DNA of 64,000 nucleotides from Oceanobacillus jeddahensis (GTDB lineage Bacteria > Bacillota > Bacilli > Bacillales > Amphibacillaceae), in contig NZ_CCDM010000001.1 in assembly GCF_000750635.1 (NCBI RefSeq), forward strand, positions 558,001-622,000. The letters run 5' to 3'. Every line of letters starts with the position of its first letter. The stretch's first letter is position 1. The notes beneath the pieces were generated by a model. The model was given only the letters and a program-made list of their open reading frames with translations, did no database searches and was not told the origin of the DNA. The position numbers and the translations under genes were made by a program. Below, in pieces: positions 26,168 to 35,319 of the stretch.

Positions 26168-26983
26168 TTACCAACCTGGAACAACAGAACCTTCAAAGTT
26201 TTCTTCAATAAATTCTTTTACTTCGTCTGTATGATAAATATCAATAAATTGCTGAACTACCTCATCATCTTGGTTTTCTGCACGTGTGGCAATTAAGTTA
26301 ACGAATGTAGAATCTTGCTCGATAAAGATGGAATCATCGTTAGGAGAAAGTCCAGCTTCAATTGCAAAGTTTGAATTAATAGCTGCTGCATCTACTTCGC
26401 CAAGCTGTCTAGGGATTTGCGCAGAATCTAATTCAAGTAATTCAAGATCTTTCGGATTCTCAACAACATCATTTAATGTAGCATTTACTCCTAAGCCTTC
26501 TTCTAATTTGATTAGACCAGCTTGTTCAAATAATAATAAAGCACGGCCGCTATTAGAAGGATCTCCAGGAAGCCCTAATGTTGCACCATCTGGAATATCT
26601 TCAAGAGAATCAACCGATTCGGAATAAACACCCATTGGAAAAGTAACGGTGTCTGCTACCTTAACAATATCTAAGCCTCTTTCTTCCACCATACTATCCA
26701 TGAAAGGTTCTGTTTGGAAGCTACTAATGTCAATGTCCCCTTCATCTAGTGAAACGTTAGGCATCACGTAATCAGTAAAAACTACTGTGTCAATTTCTAA
26801 ACCGTCTTCTGCTGCAATTTCAGCTATTTTTTCTACAATTTCTTCGTGTGGTCCGGCTGTTACACCTACTGTTAATACGCCGTCTTCAAGCAAATCTGAG
26901 CCACTGTCTTCATCATCTCCGCCACAAGCAGTGAGGAAAATGAATAATAAAACTGTAATACTAAGTAAATATTTCTTTTTCAT
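26168..26983 (-). CDS. metQ: MetQ-like methionine ABC transporter lipoprotein
   Basis: A 271-residue NlpA/MetQ-family binding lipoprotein. The lipobox FLTACGG at about residue 17-23 predicts membrane anchoring. Family features are VGVTAGPHEEIVEKI, FTDYVMPNVSLDEGDIDIS, GLPGDPSNSGRALLLFE and the C-terminal YHTDEVKEFIEENF. It binds methionine or an analogue. No metN or metP gene is adjacent, so it must use a permease from elsewhere. It starts 21 bases after the Fe-ADH-like gene and shares its SAM riboswitch. Confidence 0.88.
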   Translation of the reverse strand: MKKKYLLSITVLLFIFLTACGGDDEDSGSDLLEDGVLTVGVTAGPHEEIVEKIAEIAAEDGLEIDTVVFTDYVMPNVSLDEGDIDISSFQTEPFMDSMVEERGLDIVKVADTVTFPMGVYSESVDSLEDIPDGATLGLPGDPSNSGRALLLFEQAGLIKLEEGLGVNATLNDVVENPKDLELLELDSAQIPRQLGEVDAAAINSNFAIEAGLSPNDDSIFIEQDSTFVNLIATRAENQDDEVVQQFIDIYHTDEVKEFIEENFEGSVVPGW

Positions 26984-27004
26984 GATTGTTCCTACCTTCT
27001 TTTT

Positions 27005-28105
27005 TTATTTTGAAAAATTCTCAAGTTGTAAAAATGCGTCAATAACTGTATCTGCATGGATTACTTCTTTCATCAAATGGATAGATTCTTCTTCTCTTGT
27101 TACTTTGTTTGCAATGATTTCCAGCAACTCTTGATCATCCGTCTTTATGGAGAAATCTGCTAAGCTGGTTGGGAAATTCCATGTATCATAATAAGCTAAT
27201 AACTTATTAAGTTCCTCTGTATCTTGCTCGATTGCAAGTTGAATTAAAATACCATAGGAGACAATCTCCCCGTGAAGGGAATTCGCAATTTGTGGTGCAG
27301 CTGTCAAACCGTTATGAATAGAGTGCGCACCGGCAATACGTCCGGCTTTCCCACCAAAACCGCCAACCATACCGCCTGTTGCGATAATTGCTTCGATAAC
27401 GCGAATAAGGGCGTCGGTTACTTGGTTGTTTTCACAAGCTTCAAGTGCCGCTTGACTGTCAGCCAACAAAATATCCTTGCAAGCACGTGCTGCAAATTGA
27501 GAAATGTGCAGCCAAACTGGAAGTGTGCCTGTTGGATAGAAGGCTTCAACTAAAGAGCGAGCTTCATAGAATTTTGCTAATGTATCCCCGATGCCTGCTT
27601 TTAAGTATTTTACAGGAGCTTCCGCAATAATTGCTGGTTCTACGACTACTAGCGTATTGGATTCAGGGTACTCTGTATAATGGGAATGAGCTCCGTTTTC
27701 CAGATAAAAAACACTTAACGGCGTCCAAGCTGCACAGGTTGCGGCAATGGTAGGAATTAAGATGCTTTTTATTTGTGCATTCGTAGCCGCTGCTTTCGCA
27801 ATATCTAAAGCTGTTCCCCCGCCGATGCCAATCACTGCGTCGACTTGCTGCTCTTGATAAAACTCTGCAAGCCTGTTGGTCCGTTCCACCGTGCAATGTC
27901 CGTCAGCAAAGTGTATGTCTTTTTCTTCTACTTTGTCTACCAATGCGGAAGGAAGATAAGGCTTTGCTTGTTGCCATGCAGTCCGCCCGGCAACAACTGC
28001 AATTTGTTCTACATGCAGGTCGTTCAAATTTTCGACAAGGTGTTTCAGAGCGCCTTCACCAATTTGATAATGGCTGGGTGCGCCCTTTACAGTAACTGTT
28101 TGCAT
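27005..28105 (-). CDS. Iron-containing alcohol/glycerol dehydrogenase-like protein
   Basis: A 366-residue dehydroquinate-synthase-fold oxidoreductase. It has the NAD-binding GIGGGTALDIAKAAAT and metal-ligand region GIGDTLAKFYE, then AGAHSIHNGLT and NSLHGEIVSYGILIQL supplying Asp and two His ligands. The nearest named relatives are GldA-type glycerol dehydrogenases, but control by a SAM riboswitch and linkage to a MetQ-like gene suggest a substrate in sulfur metabolism, such as a methylthio-aldehyde or ketone; this is inference. ATG at 28105 follows AAAGGGGA. Confidence 0.85.
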   Translation of the reverse strand: MQTVTVKGAPSHYQIGEGALKHLVENLNDLHVEQIAVVAGRTAWQQAKPYLPSALVDKVEEKDIHFADGHCTVERTNRLAEFYQEQQVDAVIGIGGGTALDIAKAAATNAQIKSILIPTIAATCAAWTPLSVFYLENGAHSHYTEYPESNTLVVVEPAIIAEAPVKYLKAGIGDTLAKFYEARSLVEAFYPTGTLPVWLHISQFAARACKDILLADSQAALEACENNQVTDALIRVIEAIIATGGMVGGFGGKAGRIAGAHSIHNGLTAAPQIANSLHGEIVSYGILIQLAIEQDTEELNKLLAYYDTWNFPTSLADFSIKTDDQELLEIIANKVTREEESIHLMKEVIHADTVIDAFLQLENFSK

Positions 28106-28156
28106 GGTAAGATATCCCCTTTATAGTGTGTTCAAATTTTCGAAAATGGTACATAA

Positions 28157-28340
28157 TAAAAAACCTCTCTATTTCGTTCTAGAGAGGTTGAAAAAGTTCA
28201 TTTACGAAACGTCCTCTCTTATTTTCCAAAGCACATGATACGCTTTGCAGGATTTAGCACCTTTTTTAGAACAATTTCTTTTCTAGAAAGGTTGCCGGGC
28301 TTCATCGGGCCAGTCCCTCCGCCACTCTCAATAAGAGTTC
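28157..28340 (-). promoter_or_regulatory. SAM-I (S-box) riboswitch with terminator
   Basis: On the minus strand TCTTATTGAGAG is followed by the S-box core GGAGGGACTGGCCCGATGAA and CCCGGCAACC (28290-28320), then a variable stem and the intrinsic terminator AACCTCTCT/AGAGAGGTT with a T-run (28157-28190). The start codon of the Fe-ADH-like gene follows about 50 bases later. High SAM is expected to terminate transcription, so the operon is on when methionine/SAM is scarce. Confidence 0.95.
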
Positions 28341-28425
28341 TTATGTAACTGTTGATATATTTTAATATGAAATATGAGAAAAGTCAATGACATTAAATGA
28401 TAGATCCTTGCTAGTGAGATATAAT

Positions 28426-28472
28426 AAAAGAAACCCAAATGTATCCATGCGGAATCAGCATTCAGGTTTCTT
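28426..28472 (-). terminator. Terminator after the YibE/F pair
   Basis: On the minus strand AAGAAACC..AATG pairs with CATT..GGTTTCTT and is followed by TTATT. Confidence 0.6.
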
Positions 28473-28497
28473 GATAACTTGATTATACTTTTTTAAT

Positions 28498-29280
28498 CTA
28501 TTCTTTATCCTCCAATACAGCCTCTTTCTTTTTCTTCTTCAAATAATACGCACTCATCAAAGAAGCAATCGGAATAACCAGGGCAATGCCAAGACCCGAA
28601 ATAAGAATTCCAAGCATTTCATCATTAAATACTTTGGCATTTATAATATCGCCAAGAGAGTAGTCTAAATCCTTAAACCAGATCAGGAGTCCCATATACC
28701 CTCCAAAAAAGGCGAAAAATAGCGTGTTTGTGCTTGTACCCAGAATATCCCGTCCAATCCGAATACCAGCTAAGAATAGATGCTTTCTGGAAATATCCGG
28801 GTTCTGGTCATGAATTTCACGCATCGGCGAAGTGATAGAAATAGCTGTATCTACAATTGCTCCAATCGTACTCATAATGATAACAGCTGTAGCAATTTGG
28901 ATGAAATTCAATCCAATATGCACATTGAAAGCCGTTATTTCTCCAGCTTCTTCTTCTCCAAGTCCATAAATCATCGACTGTTCGGTTAAGATAATGATGA
29001 AAAAGATTAAAATAACCATCGTCGCAATCGTTGATAAAAAAGCGAGCATCGTTTTATTGTTTACCCGATTAATGAAGAACAAGCTGACCGCACTAATAAA
29101 ACCACATGCAATGAGTGTAATAATAATGGGGTTTCCAGACGGGTCATTCATGACAAAAACAGCCATCAGTACAATGATAAAATTGATAAAGAGGGCAATG
29201 AAAGACCGTACGCCCTTCATGCCGCCTACCCAAGCCATTAATGCAAATAATATGATTGCCAGTAATACAAGAACATTCAT
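28498..29280 (-). CDS. YibE/F family membrane protein (second of pair)
   Basis: A 260-residue polytopic membrane protein with about seven hydrophobic segments. YibE/F signatures are IMSTIGAIVDTAISITSPM and IGRDILGTSTNTLFFAFFGGY. It ends in a Lys-rich cytosolic tail. Function is unknown. Its start overlaps the end of the larger YibE/F gene by four bases, indicating translational coupling and probably a heteromeric membrane complex. Confidence 0.8.
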   Translation of the reverse strand: MNVLVLLAIILFALMAWVGGMKGVRSFIALFINFIIVLMAVFVMNDPSGNPIIITLIACGFISAVSLFFINRVNNKTMLAFLSTIATMVILIFFIIILTEQSMIYGLGEEEAGEITAFNVHIGLNFIQIATAVIIMSTIGAIVDTAISITSPMREIHDQNPDISRKHLFLAGIRIGRDILGTSTNTLFFAFFGGYMGLLIWFKDLDYSLGDIINAKVFNDEMLGILISGLGIALVIPIASLMSAYYLKKKKKEAVLEDKE

Positions 29281-30380
29281 AATTTCGCCTGCTTTCTCCG
29301 GATAAAGAAAATGGAAATATAGATTGCGATCGGAATCGTCAGTACAATACCGATCCCGCCGACTAAAGCACGTGTTAATTCAAGGGAAAGGTTCATCGAT
29401 ATGGTGAAGCCGAATGGTGCTGCATTTTTAAAATAAATTAACAGCATTGGCAGTGACCCGCTGACATATGCAAAAAATAAAATATTGGTCATGGTGCCCA
29501 TAATATCTTTCCCGACTTCGTAACCTGCTTTTTTTAATGTTTTTATATCGATCCGGTTATTTTTCTCAAACATCTCAAACATGGAAGCTGATAACGTGAT
29601 CGCAACATCCATTACAGCTCCTAAAGAACCAATCAGTAATCCTGCCATAAATATGGTTTCGGGATTTCTGGTTAAAAAGGCCATTTCTTCATAGCGTAGT
29701 CCTTGCTCGTCTGTGAAATGAAGTGCTGCATAAGCAATCACCAAGGAAATAACTGTGCCAATCAATGTAGCAAGAATAGCAGTATAGGTTTTTTCGTTAA
29801 ATCCTGTCGCCATCAATAGTGAAAGTACAGTAAAAATAATAATACTCAAAGCAGTAATAACGGAAAGGCTGATACTCGGATTCTGTATATAAATATCTAA
29901 TGCAAACGACAAAATTGCTGCATTGACAAATAAACTTAGCGCGGATAAAGCACCCCTGGACTTTCCGACTGCTAATAAAACAAATAGGAATATCCATGCG
30001 ACAAATACGAAATATTTATCCCGTTTGATATCCCCTGTTGCCTCACCATCCTGCGCTAGAAAAATTTCATCTCCTGCAGATAATTCGTAGTCTAAAGCCA
30101 AGGATTGAACATATTCATTATCAAATTCGGTTATTTCTCCTTTCTCTGAACCATTTTTTACTTCTCCAATGATATGCTGTGTGACTTTTTCGTCTTGATT
30201 GCCATGCTCATCTGGCTGATCTTCTCTATTTATTTCTTGCACATCGGTTATGTGAACGATTGTTTTATCATATAATGCATAATTATTATTGATAAAAATC
30301 ATGGACGCGATAAATCCGATTAGTAATAGACAGACGGTAGTATATTCGGTTTTTGTCCGATTTTTTAACCATGCCTTCAA
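29277..30380 (-). CDS. YibE/F family membrane protein (first of pair)
   Basis: A 367-residue protein with an N-terminal TM helix, a small extracytoplasmic domain of about 95 residues, then about seven TM helices carrying SLGAVMDVAITLSASMFEMF and KDIMGTMTNILFFAYVSG, the same signatures as its partner. I start it at TTG 30380 (ATG-like initiation after GGGAGTGA) rather than the in-frame TTG at 30395, which overlaps that ribosome site. Role unknown; the pair is common in Firmicutes. Confidence 0.8.
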   Translation of the reverse strand: MKAWLKNRTKTEYTTVCLLLIGFIASMIFINNNYALYDKTIVHITDVQEINREDQPDEHGNQDEKVTQHIIGEVKNGSEKGEITEFDNEYVQSLALDYELSAGDEIFLAQDGEATGDIKRDKYFVFVAWIFLFVLLAVGKSRGALSALSLFVNAAILSFALDIYIQNPSISLSVITALSIIIFTVLSLLMATGFNEKTYTAILATLIGTVISLVIAYAALHFTDEQGLRYEEMAFLTRNPETIFMAGLLIGSLGAVMDVAITLSASMFEMFEKNNRIDIKTLKKAGYEVGKDIMGTMTNILFFAYVSGSLPMLLIYFKNAAPFGFTISMNLSLELTRALVGGIGIVLTIPIAIYISIFFIRRKQAKL

Positions 30381-30614
30381 AGTAATCACTCCCAAAATAG
30401 GGTAGTCCTATTCATATTTCCGAAAACATATACTATGATAACACTTTTAATGAAAAGGGGACACGCAGAGTAACAAAAATTTTTATGAACAAGATGATTT
30501 CTATCTATGTTTGGATCGCAAAAAATACGTTTGTGGTCGATACAGGAAAGAATTATTGGTCTTATCCCTTAGTATGTATAAAAAGAGCATTCGTATTTCA
30601 TCATGTCTTAAACT

Positions 30615-30666
30615 TTGGACATTTTTCTTTGATCAATGCTATAATTTGTCCAATACTTTTGACAAA
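30615..30666 (+). promoter_or_regulatory. Promoter and inverted repeat upstream of the XRE gene
   Basis: TTGGAC (30615-30620) and TATAAT (30640-30645) are spaced about 19 bases. The inverted repeat TTTGTC (30645-30650) and GACAAA (30661-30666) sits at the expected start of transcription, a likely operator for the adjacent XRE regulator. Confidence 0.55.
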
Positions 30667-30682
30667 AAGGGGGCTTGAATGC

Positions 30683-30883
30683 GTGAAAAATGTTATAAAA
30701 AAAATAAGAAAGCAATCAAATATGACACAAGAGAAATTGTCTAAACTTTGCGGTGTGGCCAGACAAACGATTAATAGTGTCGAAAATGATAAATATGATC
30801 CGACGTTAGAACTAGCTTTTAAAATTTCCAGAGCGCTTGATAAAAATGTAGAAGAGGTGTTTATTTATGACGAAATTTCATAA
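30683..30883 (+). CDS. XRE-family helix-turn-helix regulator
   Basis: A 66-residue regulator consisting of almost only the HTH_3 domain: KIRKQSNMTQEKLSKLCGVA, RQTINSVENDKYDPTLELAF and the usual ending KISRALDKNVEEVFIYDE. I chose GTG at 30683, preceded by AAGGGGG, since the upstream extension to 30485 lacks a ribosome site and would make an abnormal protein. It overlaps the peptide deformylase start by 17 bases, implying coupled expression. Autorepression through the promoter inverted repeat is likely but inferred. Confidence 0.85.
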   Translation: MKNVIKKIRKQSNMTQEKLSKLCGVARQTINSVENDKYDPTLELAFKISRALDKNVEEVFIYDEIS

Positions 30884-31424
30884 AGGGTATCGTATTACCA
30901 TGAAAGATATCAAAAAAGAAGGAGCTCCTATTTTAAGGAAGCAGCTTGACCCTGTAAGCTTGCCTGTTTCTAAGGAAACGAAAATAGAGCTGGAGTGTAT
31001 GCTGATGTATTTAAAAAACAGCCAAGATCCTGATATCGCAAAGAAATATAAATTAAGACCAGGCTCCGGGCTTTCGGCGAACCAGGTTGGTATCAATAAA
31101 AGCATGTTTGCAGCTTTATACCAGACAGAAAACGGGGAAACAACCGAATTAAAACTGATTAATCCCAAACTAATCAGCCATGCTGCAAATACGATATATC
31201 TGCCGGAAGGAGAAGGCTGTCTGTCTGTTAATAGAGAAGTACATGGACATGTACCACGTTATGAAAGAATAAAGGTGCAGGCTTATGATATCGAAGGAGA
31301 GAAGCATACCTATATCTTTAAAGGATATAGTGCCATTCTAGTGCAGCATGAAATGGACCATCTGAATGGAATTATGTTTTTTGACCGTATTAATGAGAAG
31401 CAGCCCTTTTTGAATTTGCAGTAG
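30867..31424 (+). CDS. def: Peptide deformylase
   Basis: A 185-residue metalloenzyme that removes the N-terminal formyl group from new proteins. All three motifs are present: GSGLSANQVG, EGEGCLSVNRE with the metal Cys, and QHEMDHLNGIMF with the two metal His and catalytic Glu. It resembles the YkrB-type of Bacillus. ATG at 30867 has GAGGTG upstream; ATG at 30900 would match YkrB length better and is an alternative. Coupling to an XRE regulator is unusual for this housekeeping enzyme. Confidence 0.92.
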   Translation: MTKFHKGYRITMKDIKKEGAPILRKQLDPVSLPVSKETKIELECMLMYLKNSQDPDIAKKYKLRPGSGLSANQVGINKSMFAALYQTENGETTELKLINPKLISHAANTIYLPEGEGCLSVNREVHGHVPRYERIKVQAYDIEGEKHTYIFKGYSAILVQHEMDHLNGIMFFDRINEKQPFLNLQ

Positions 31425-31457
31425 GGTTAAAGCTTCTTCAGGAAAGGGGTTATCGTA

Positions 31458-32429
31458 ATGAATAAATTTACTGCAATCTTACAAACAGAATATGATGTCC
31501 ATCCAATTCACATCCAACCCAAACAGGGAGGATGGGCATCACTTGCCTTTGAAGTAAAAGAGAATGGTACTATCTACTTTTTAAAAGCTTATGAAAAGAG
31601 CCGGGCTTCCACTCCAAAATTAACAGCAATGATAGACCAATACGTTCCTATTGTTGCATGGTTAGAACATAACAGTTGTTTGAAAGGAAAGGTCCCTGTC
31701 CCGTTAAAGACTAGGGAAGGGAATTACAAATGTGAAGATGAGGAAAATATTTATCTATTGTATCCTTTTATTCAAGGGCAAACAATTGGTGAAAAAGATT
31801 TAACAGAGCAGCAGGTGGAAGCATTTGCACATATGATTGCCACACTCCATTTATTCGGTGAGGAAATCCCTTTTCCAACGGAGGCTCTGACAGAGAATTT
31901 TGAGGTATCCTTTGTAAGGGAATTGGAAGAGATCATGCATGACAAAACAGAGCAGATTTCGGCAGAATGGTATTCTTTTATGCATAAAAATCGGGAAAAG
32001 ATAGGGACGTGGATTAATGCTATAAAAGAGCTGTCAGAAAAACTGCATACTGCTTCATTAGATAAGGTGCTATGTCATACAGATCTTCATCATTGGAATT
32101 TGATGCAGGCAGATAACTTGTTGTTAATTGATTGGGAAGGATTGAAATTGGCTCCTGCTGAAGCAGATATTATGTTTCTGACAGATAAGCCTTACTTGAA
32201 GCATTTTATCAAAGTGTATCAGCAGTATCATAAGAATTATCATATTAATGAAGATGCTTTGGTTTTTTATCAGTTAAGAAGAAGACTGGAGGATATTTGG
32301 GAGTTTGCCGGGCAGTTGTTATATGAAGAGCTTGATATACAAGAAAAAGATAGCATTATTGGTTATTTAAAAGATTTAACAGACGATGAAAATGATCCTT
32401 TGGAGATTGCAGGGTTAAACATGCTCTGA
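31458..32429 (+). CDS. Aminoglycoside phosphotransferase-family kinase
   Basis: A 323-residue APH/choline-kinase fold protein. Catalytic and metal motifs are CHTDLHHWNLM (Brenner motif with Asp and Asn) and LLIDWEGLKLAPAEADI. Family members phosphorylate aminoglycosides, homoserine or sugars; without a match to a resistance clade I would not call it an antibiotic kinase. The arrangement GAEADI-type (EADIMFLTD) resembles spectinomycin-type APH relatives. ATG at 31458 follows AAAGGGG. It is upstream of an HrtBA-like ABC exporter. Confidence 0.8.
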   Translation: MNKFTAILQTEYDVHPIHIQPKQGGWASLAFEVKENGTIYFLKAYEKSRASTPKLTAMIDQYVPIVAWLEHNSCLKGKVPVPLKTREGNYKCEDEENIYLLYPFIQGQTIGEKDLTEQQVEAFAHMIATLHLFGEEIPFPTEALTENFEVSFVRELEEIMHDKTEQISAEWYSFMHKNREKIGTWINAIKELSEKLHTASLDKVLCHTDLHHWNLMQADNLLLIDWEGLKLAPAEADIMFLTDKPYLKHFIKVYQQYHKNYHINEDALVFYQLRRRLEDIWEFAGQLLYEELDIQEKDSIIGYLKDLTDDENDPLEIAGLNML

Positions 32430-32479
32430 AAAGGGAACAGACAATAGTATTTGTAATGAAGACAGAGGGAAGTGAAGGC

Positions 32480-33547
32480 ATGTTTTTAGCTTGGAATGAA
32501 ATTAAGAATAACAAGCTGCGTTTTACATTGGTGATTGGTGTATTGGTACTTATTTCTTACCTTGTTTTCTTCTTATCGGGGCTGGCAAATGGGTTGGAGC
32601 AATTAAACCGGGAAGCTGTTGATAAGTGGGAAGCGGATGGAATTATTTTGACAGAAGAATCCGATTTACGCTTGCAGCAGTCCGTCTTATCGGAGGATGA
32701 TTTTGACGGAACCGGGGCGGATGAATATACGGCTTTGTCTCAGTTAAGTGCGATTGCGAGTAACGGCGATAAAAAAGAAAACGTATTTATCTTTGCTGTA
32801 GATAAAGATTCCTTTATCATGCCGAATGTTACAGAAGGGCAGGCTTTTGCAGATGAGGGTCAGGTAATAGCGGATGACACCTTACAAGAAGAAGGCTTTG
32901 AAATCGGTGATGAAGTTTCTCTATCTTCCACAGATGAAACGTTAGAAATCGCAGGATTTACGGATAATGCCCGATTTAATGCAGCGCCCGTCCTGTTTAC
33001 TGATCAGGATACGCTGGAGACGATCCAATATGGGGAAACGGCGGAAAGTACGGAGAATGCAGTAAATGCCTTTGTTATTCGTACAGATCATCTGGAAAGC
33101 GTGGAAGCAGATGAAGCGTTACAGGTCGTTGATACAGAAACATTTATTGAGAATTTACCGGGCTATACGGAACAGAATTTAACGTTAACCTTAATGATAT
33201 ATTTTCTATTTATTATATCTGCAGTAGTACTGGCAATTTTTCTTTATGTACTTACCATTCAAAAGATAAGTATTTTCGGAGTAATGAAGGCTCAAGGAGT
33301 CTCCTCCAGATATTTGGCCGGCTCTGTTGTCGTGCAAACATTTTTACTTGCTTTAGCAGGTGTGATCATTGGGTTGGTTCTAGCTGTTCTAACAGGATTC
33401 TTTTTACCGGCAGCTGTACCAGTAGCCTTTCATTATATGGAAATGCTGATGTATGGACTCATCCTGATTGCTGTCTCGATCATTGGTGCGTTTATCTCTG
33501 TACAGACGATTGTACGAATTGATCCGCTAAAAGCGATAGGAGGGTAA
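32480..33547 (+). CDS. ABC transporter permease, HrtB/FtsX-like
   Basis: A 355-residue permease with one N-terminal TM helix, a large extracytoplasmic domain of about 190 residues and three C-terminal TM helices, the FtsX/MacB layout. Similarity to staphylococcal HrtB is visible in IKNNKLRF, LYVLTIQKISIFGVMKAQGV and the ending IDPLKAIGG. HrtAB exports haem in staphylococci; that role here is a hypothesis. I chose ATG 32480, which follows GAGGGAAG, over 32456. The ATPase gene follows six bases later. Confidence 0.8.
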   Translation: MFLAWNEIKNNKLRFTLVIGVLVLISYLVFFLSGLANGLEQLNREAVDKWEADGIILTEESDLRLQQSVLSEDDFDGTGADEYTALSQLSAIASNGDKKENVFIFAVDKDSFIMPNVTEGQAFADEGQVIADDTLQEEGFEIGDEVSLSSTDETLEIAGFTDNARFNAAPVLFTDQDTLETIQYGETAESTENAVNAFVIRTDHLESVEADEALQVVDTETFIENLPGYTEQNLTLTLMIYFLFIISAVVLAIFLYVLTIQKISIFGVMKAQGVSSRYLAGSVVVQTFLLALAGVIIGLVLAVLTGFFLPAAVPVAFHYMEMLMYGLILIAVSIIGAFISVQTIVRIDPLKAIGG

Positions 33548-33553
33548 AGAAAT

Positions 33554-34243
33554 ATGGCTATTTTAGAATTGAAAAAAGTACAGAAAACCTTTGGGTCGGG
33601 CAGAACAAAAGTAGAAGCAATGAAAGAAACGGATTTTGAAGCGGAAAAAGGAGAATTGATTGCTGTTATTGGTCCCTCTGGCTCTGGGAAAAGTACATTT
33701 TTAACCCTTGCCGGTGGGCTGCAGACTCCGACAGAAGGAGAAGTCAGGCTTAATGGAACAGCTTTGACAGATGTGAAGGAGAAACATCGTGCTACATTAA
33801 GACTGAAAGAAGTAGGTTTTGTTTTGCAGGCATCCAATCTTGTCCCTTATTTAAATGTTGGGCAGCAAATGCAGTTGTTGGATAAGGTGAAGAAAGGAAA
33901 TATGCAAAAAGAGGAAGCAGAAGAACTTTATCAGTCACTAGGGATTGATCATTTAATCCGTAATTTTCCGAAAGATTTATCCGGTGGAGAAAAACAGCGG
34001 GTTGCTATTGCCAAAGCACTTTATACAAACCCAAGTATTATCTTAGCCGATGAACCAACTGCATCACTGGATTCTGACCGTGCGTTTGAAGTGATGCATA
34101 TGCTGAAAAGAATCACAAAAGAAAGGCAGACAGCAACGATTGTGGTGACGCATGATACGCGATTGATTGATGATTGCGATAAAGTATATCAAATGACAGA
34201 TGGTACTATGGAATTGCAGGAAAGTGCGCATCATACGTTATAG
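33554..34243 (+). CDS. ABC transporter ATPase, HrtA/LolD-like
   Basis: A 229-residue nucleotide-binding subunit for the permease just upstream. Walker A GPSGSGKST, Q-loop VLQASNL, signature LSGGEKQRVAIAKAL, Walker B IILADEPTASLD and the H-loop VVTHD are all intact. The pairing with an HrtB-like permease supports an exporter, possibly for haem. No HssRS-type two-component system is nearby. A strong terminator follows. Confidence 0.9.
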   Translation: MAILELKKVQKTFGSGRTKVEAMKETDFEAEKGELIAVIGPSGSGKSTFLTLAGGLQTPTEGEVRLNGTALTDVKEKHRATLRLKEVGFVLQASNLVPYLNVGQQMQLLDKVKKGNMQKEEAEELYQSLGIDHLIRNFPKDLSGGEKQRVAIAKALYTNPSIILADEPTASLDSDRAFEVMHMLKRITKERQTATIVVTHDTRLIDDCDKVYQMTDGTMELQESAHHTL

Positions 34244-34270
34244 TGATGACAATGCAGTGAATAATATCCG

Positions 34271-34319
34271 GAAAAAAGTGAGGTGACTTTTAATTCTCTA
34301 AAAATCACCTCACTTTTTC
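34271..34319 (+). terminator. Terminator after the HrtBA-like pair
   Basis: AAAAAAGTGAGGTGA pairs with TCACCTCACTTTTT. It is strong enough to act in both directions. Confidence 0.9.
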
Positions 34320-34403
34320 TGGTTCAACACCAACATCTATGGTTGCTATTATCAAAAAATAGCCATTTGTCACCCATGGATTTTGGTAAAGAGCTTTTTT
34401 TAA

Positions 34404-35255
34404 TTAATTCGTTTTCAGTACTTTTCGGATAATAATTTGCCAATGAGGCCCTGTCTCTACATGATACGCATTGGCAAATGATCCCTGGTTGATAGCAACT
34501 CCTAAATTATCTAATGAATTCACATACAATAAAGGTTCGCCCAGCCGAATTTCCGCAAAGGAATGCCTGTATGTCATGATATTTTTATATACCTGCTGCC
34601 GATTATTGGCGATCGTAACTTCAAATGCATCTCCATGAGCAACATTCATTTCTTGAAACAGTTCTCTGCTGATATTGGTCCATAGATTCCCAAAGCGAAT
34701 ATCTAAAATATCGATATTACCGTAGACGGTATTATTTTCTATAGAGGCTTCCGGTTTGGTAAGTTCCACAATATCGTCTATATCAACGGCCTTCCCAACT
34801 TCTTCAAAGGTGATCGTCCCCGAAGCCAGCCTTGCTCCGGTATATGCATAAATATCCCGGCCGTGGAAAGTATAAGATTCACCGGATCTGGGCAGGCGGT
34901 TTGTTTTCTCATCAATGATTCTCGCTTCCTTAATTCCAATATCTTTTTTTATATGCGTCAGTGTCCCGTTATCTGGTGTCACGATATATTGATTATTCAC
35001 CGTTTTCACAACGACACTTAGCCTGGCAGTTCCTACTCCGGGATCAACTACAGAGATAAAAACAGTCTCTTCAGGCCAATACGGTAACGTTTGATAAAGA
35101 CGATAAGAACCTTCCCAAATATTATATTGCGGAATATCATGTGTCAGGTCAAATACCCGAAGATTTGGATCTACAGAAAGAGCCACACCATACATTGCGC
35201 TGACTGCTCCGTCGCTAAGACCAAAATCTGTTTGAATGACTAAATTTCTTCCCAT
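34404..35255 (-). CDS. SAM hydroxide adenosyltransferase (SAM hydrolase, DUF62)
   Basis: A 283-residue enzyme that hydrolyses S-adenosylmethionine to adenosine and methionine, related to fluorinase and chlorinase. The N-terminus IQTDFGLSDGAVSAMYGV carries the Asp-rich signature, then VDPGVGTARLSVVV and TFHGRDIYAYTGARL. The C-terminal beta-barrel includes IDILDIRFGNLWTNI. ATG at 35255 follows AAGGAGG. Its leader is a T-box riboswitch, so it is predicted to be induced when a tRNA is uncharged. Confidence 0.9.
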   Translation of the reverse strand: MGRNLVIQTDFGLSDGAVSAMYGVALSVDPNLRVFDLTHDIPQYNIWEGSYRLYQTLPYWPEETVFISVVDPGVGTARLSVVVKTVNNQYIVTPDNGTLTHIKKDIGIKEARIIDEKTNRLPRSGESYTFHGRDIYAYTGARLASGTITFEEVGKAVDIDDIVELTKPEASIENNTVYGNIDILDIRFGNLWTNISRELFQEMNVAHGDAFEVTIANNRQQVYKNIMTYRHSFAEIRLGEPLLYVNSLDNLGVAINQGSFANAYHVETGPHWQIIIRKVLKTN

Positions 35256-35319
35256 TTCAACATTCCTCCTTATTGTCTGGTGCTTGTATTTTCCACGATG
35301 AGCAATTGGTATTAAGAAA

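Noticed and set aside
30485..30682. N-terminal extension of the XRE gene
   Set aside because: It runs through the promoter and operator, and GTG 30683 has a strong ribosome site and family-typical length.
31458..32429. Calling the APH-family kinase an antibiotic-resistance gene
   Set aside because: The fold motifs do not specify aminoglycoside substrates; there is no mobile-element or cassette context.
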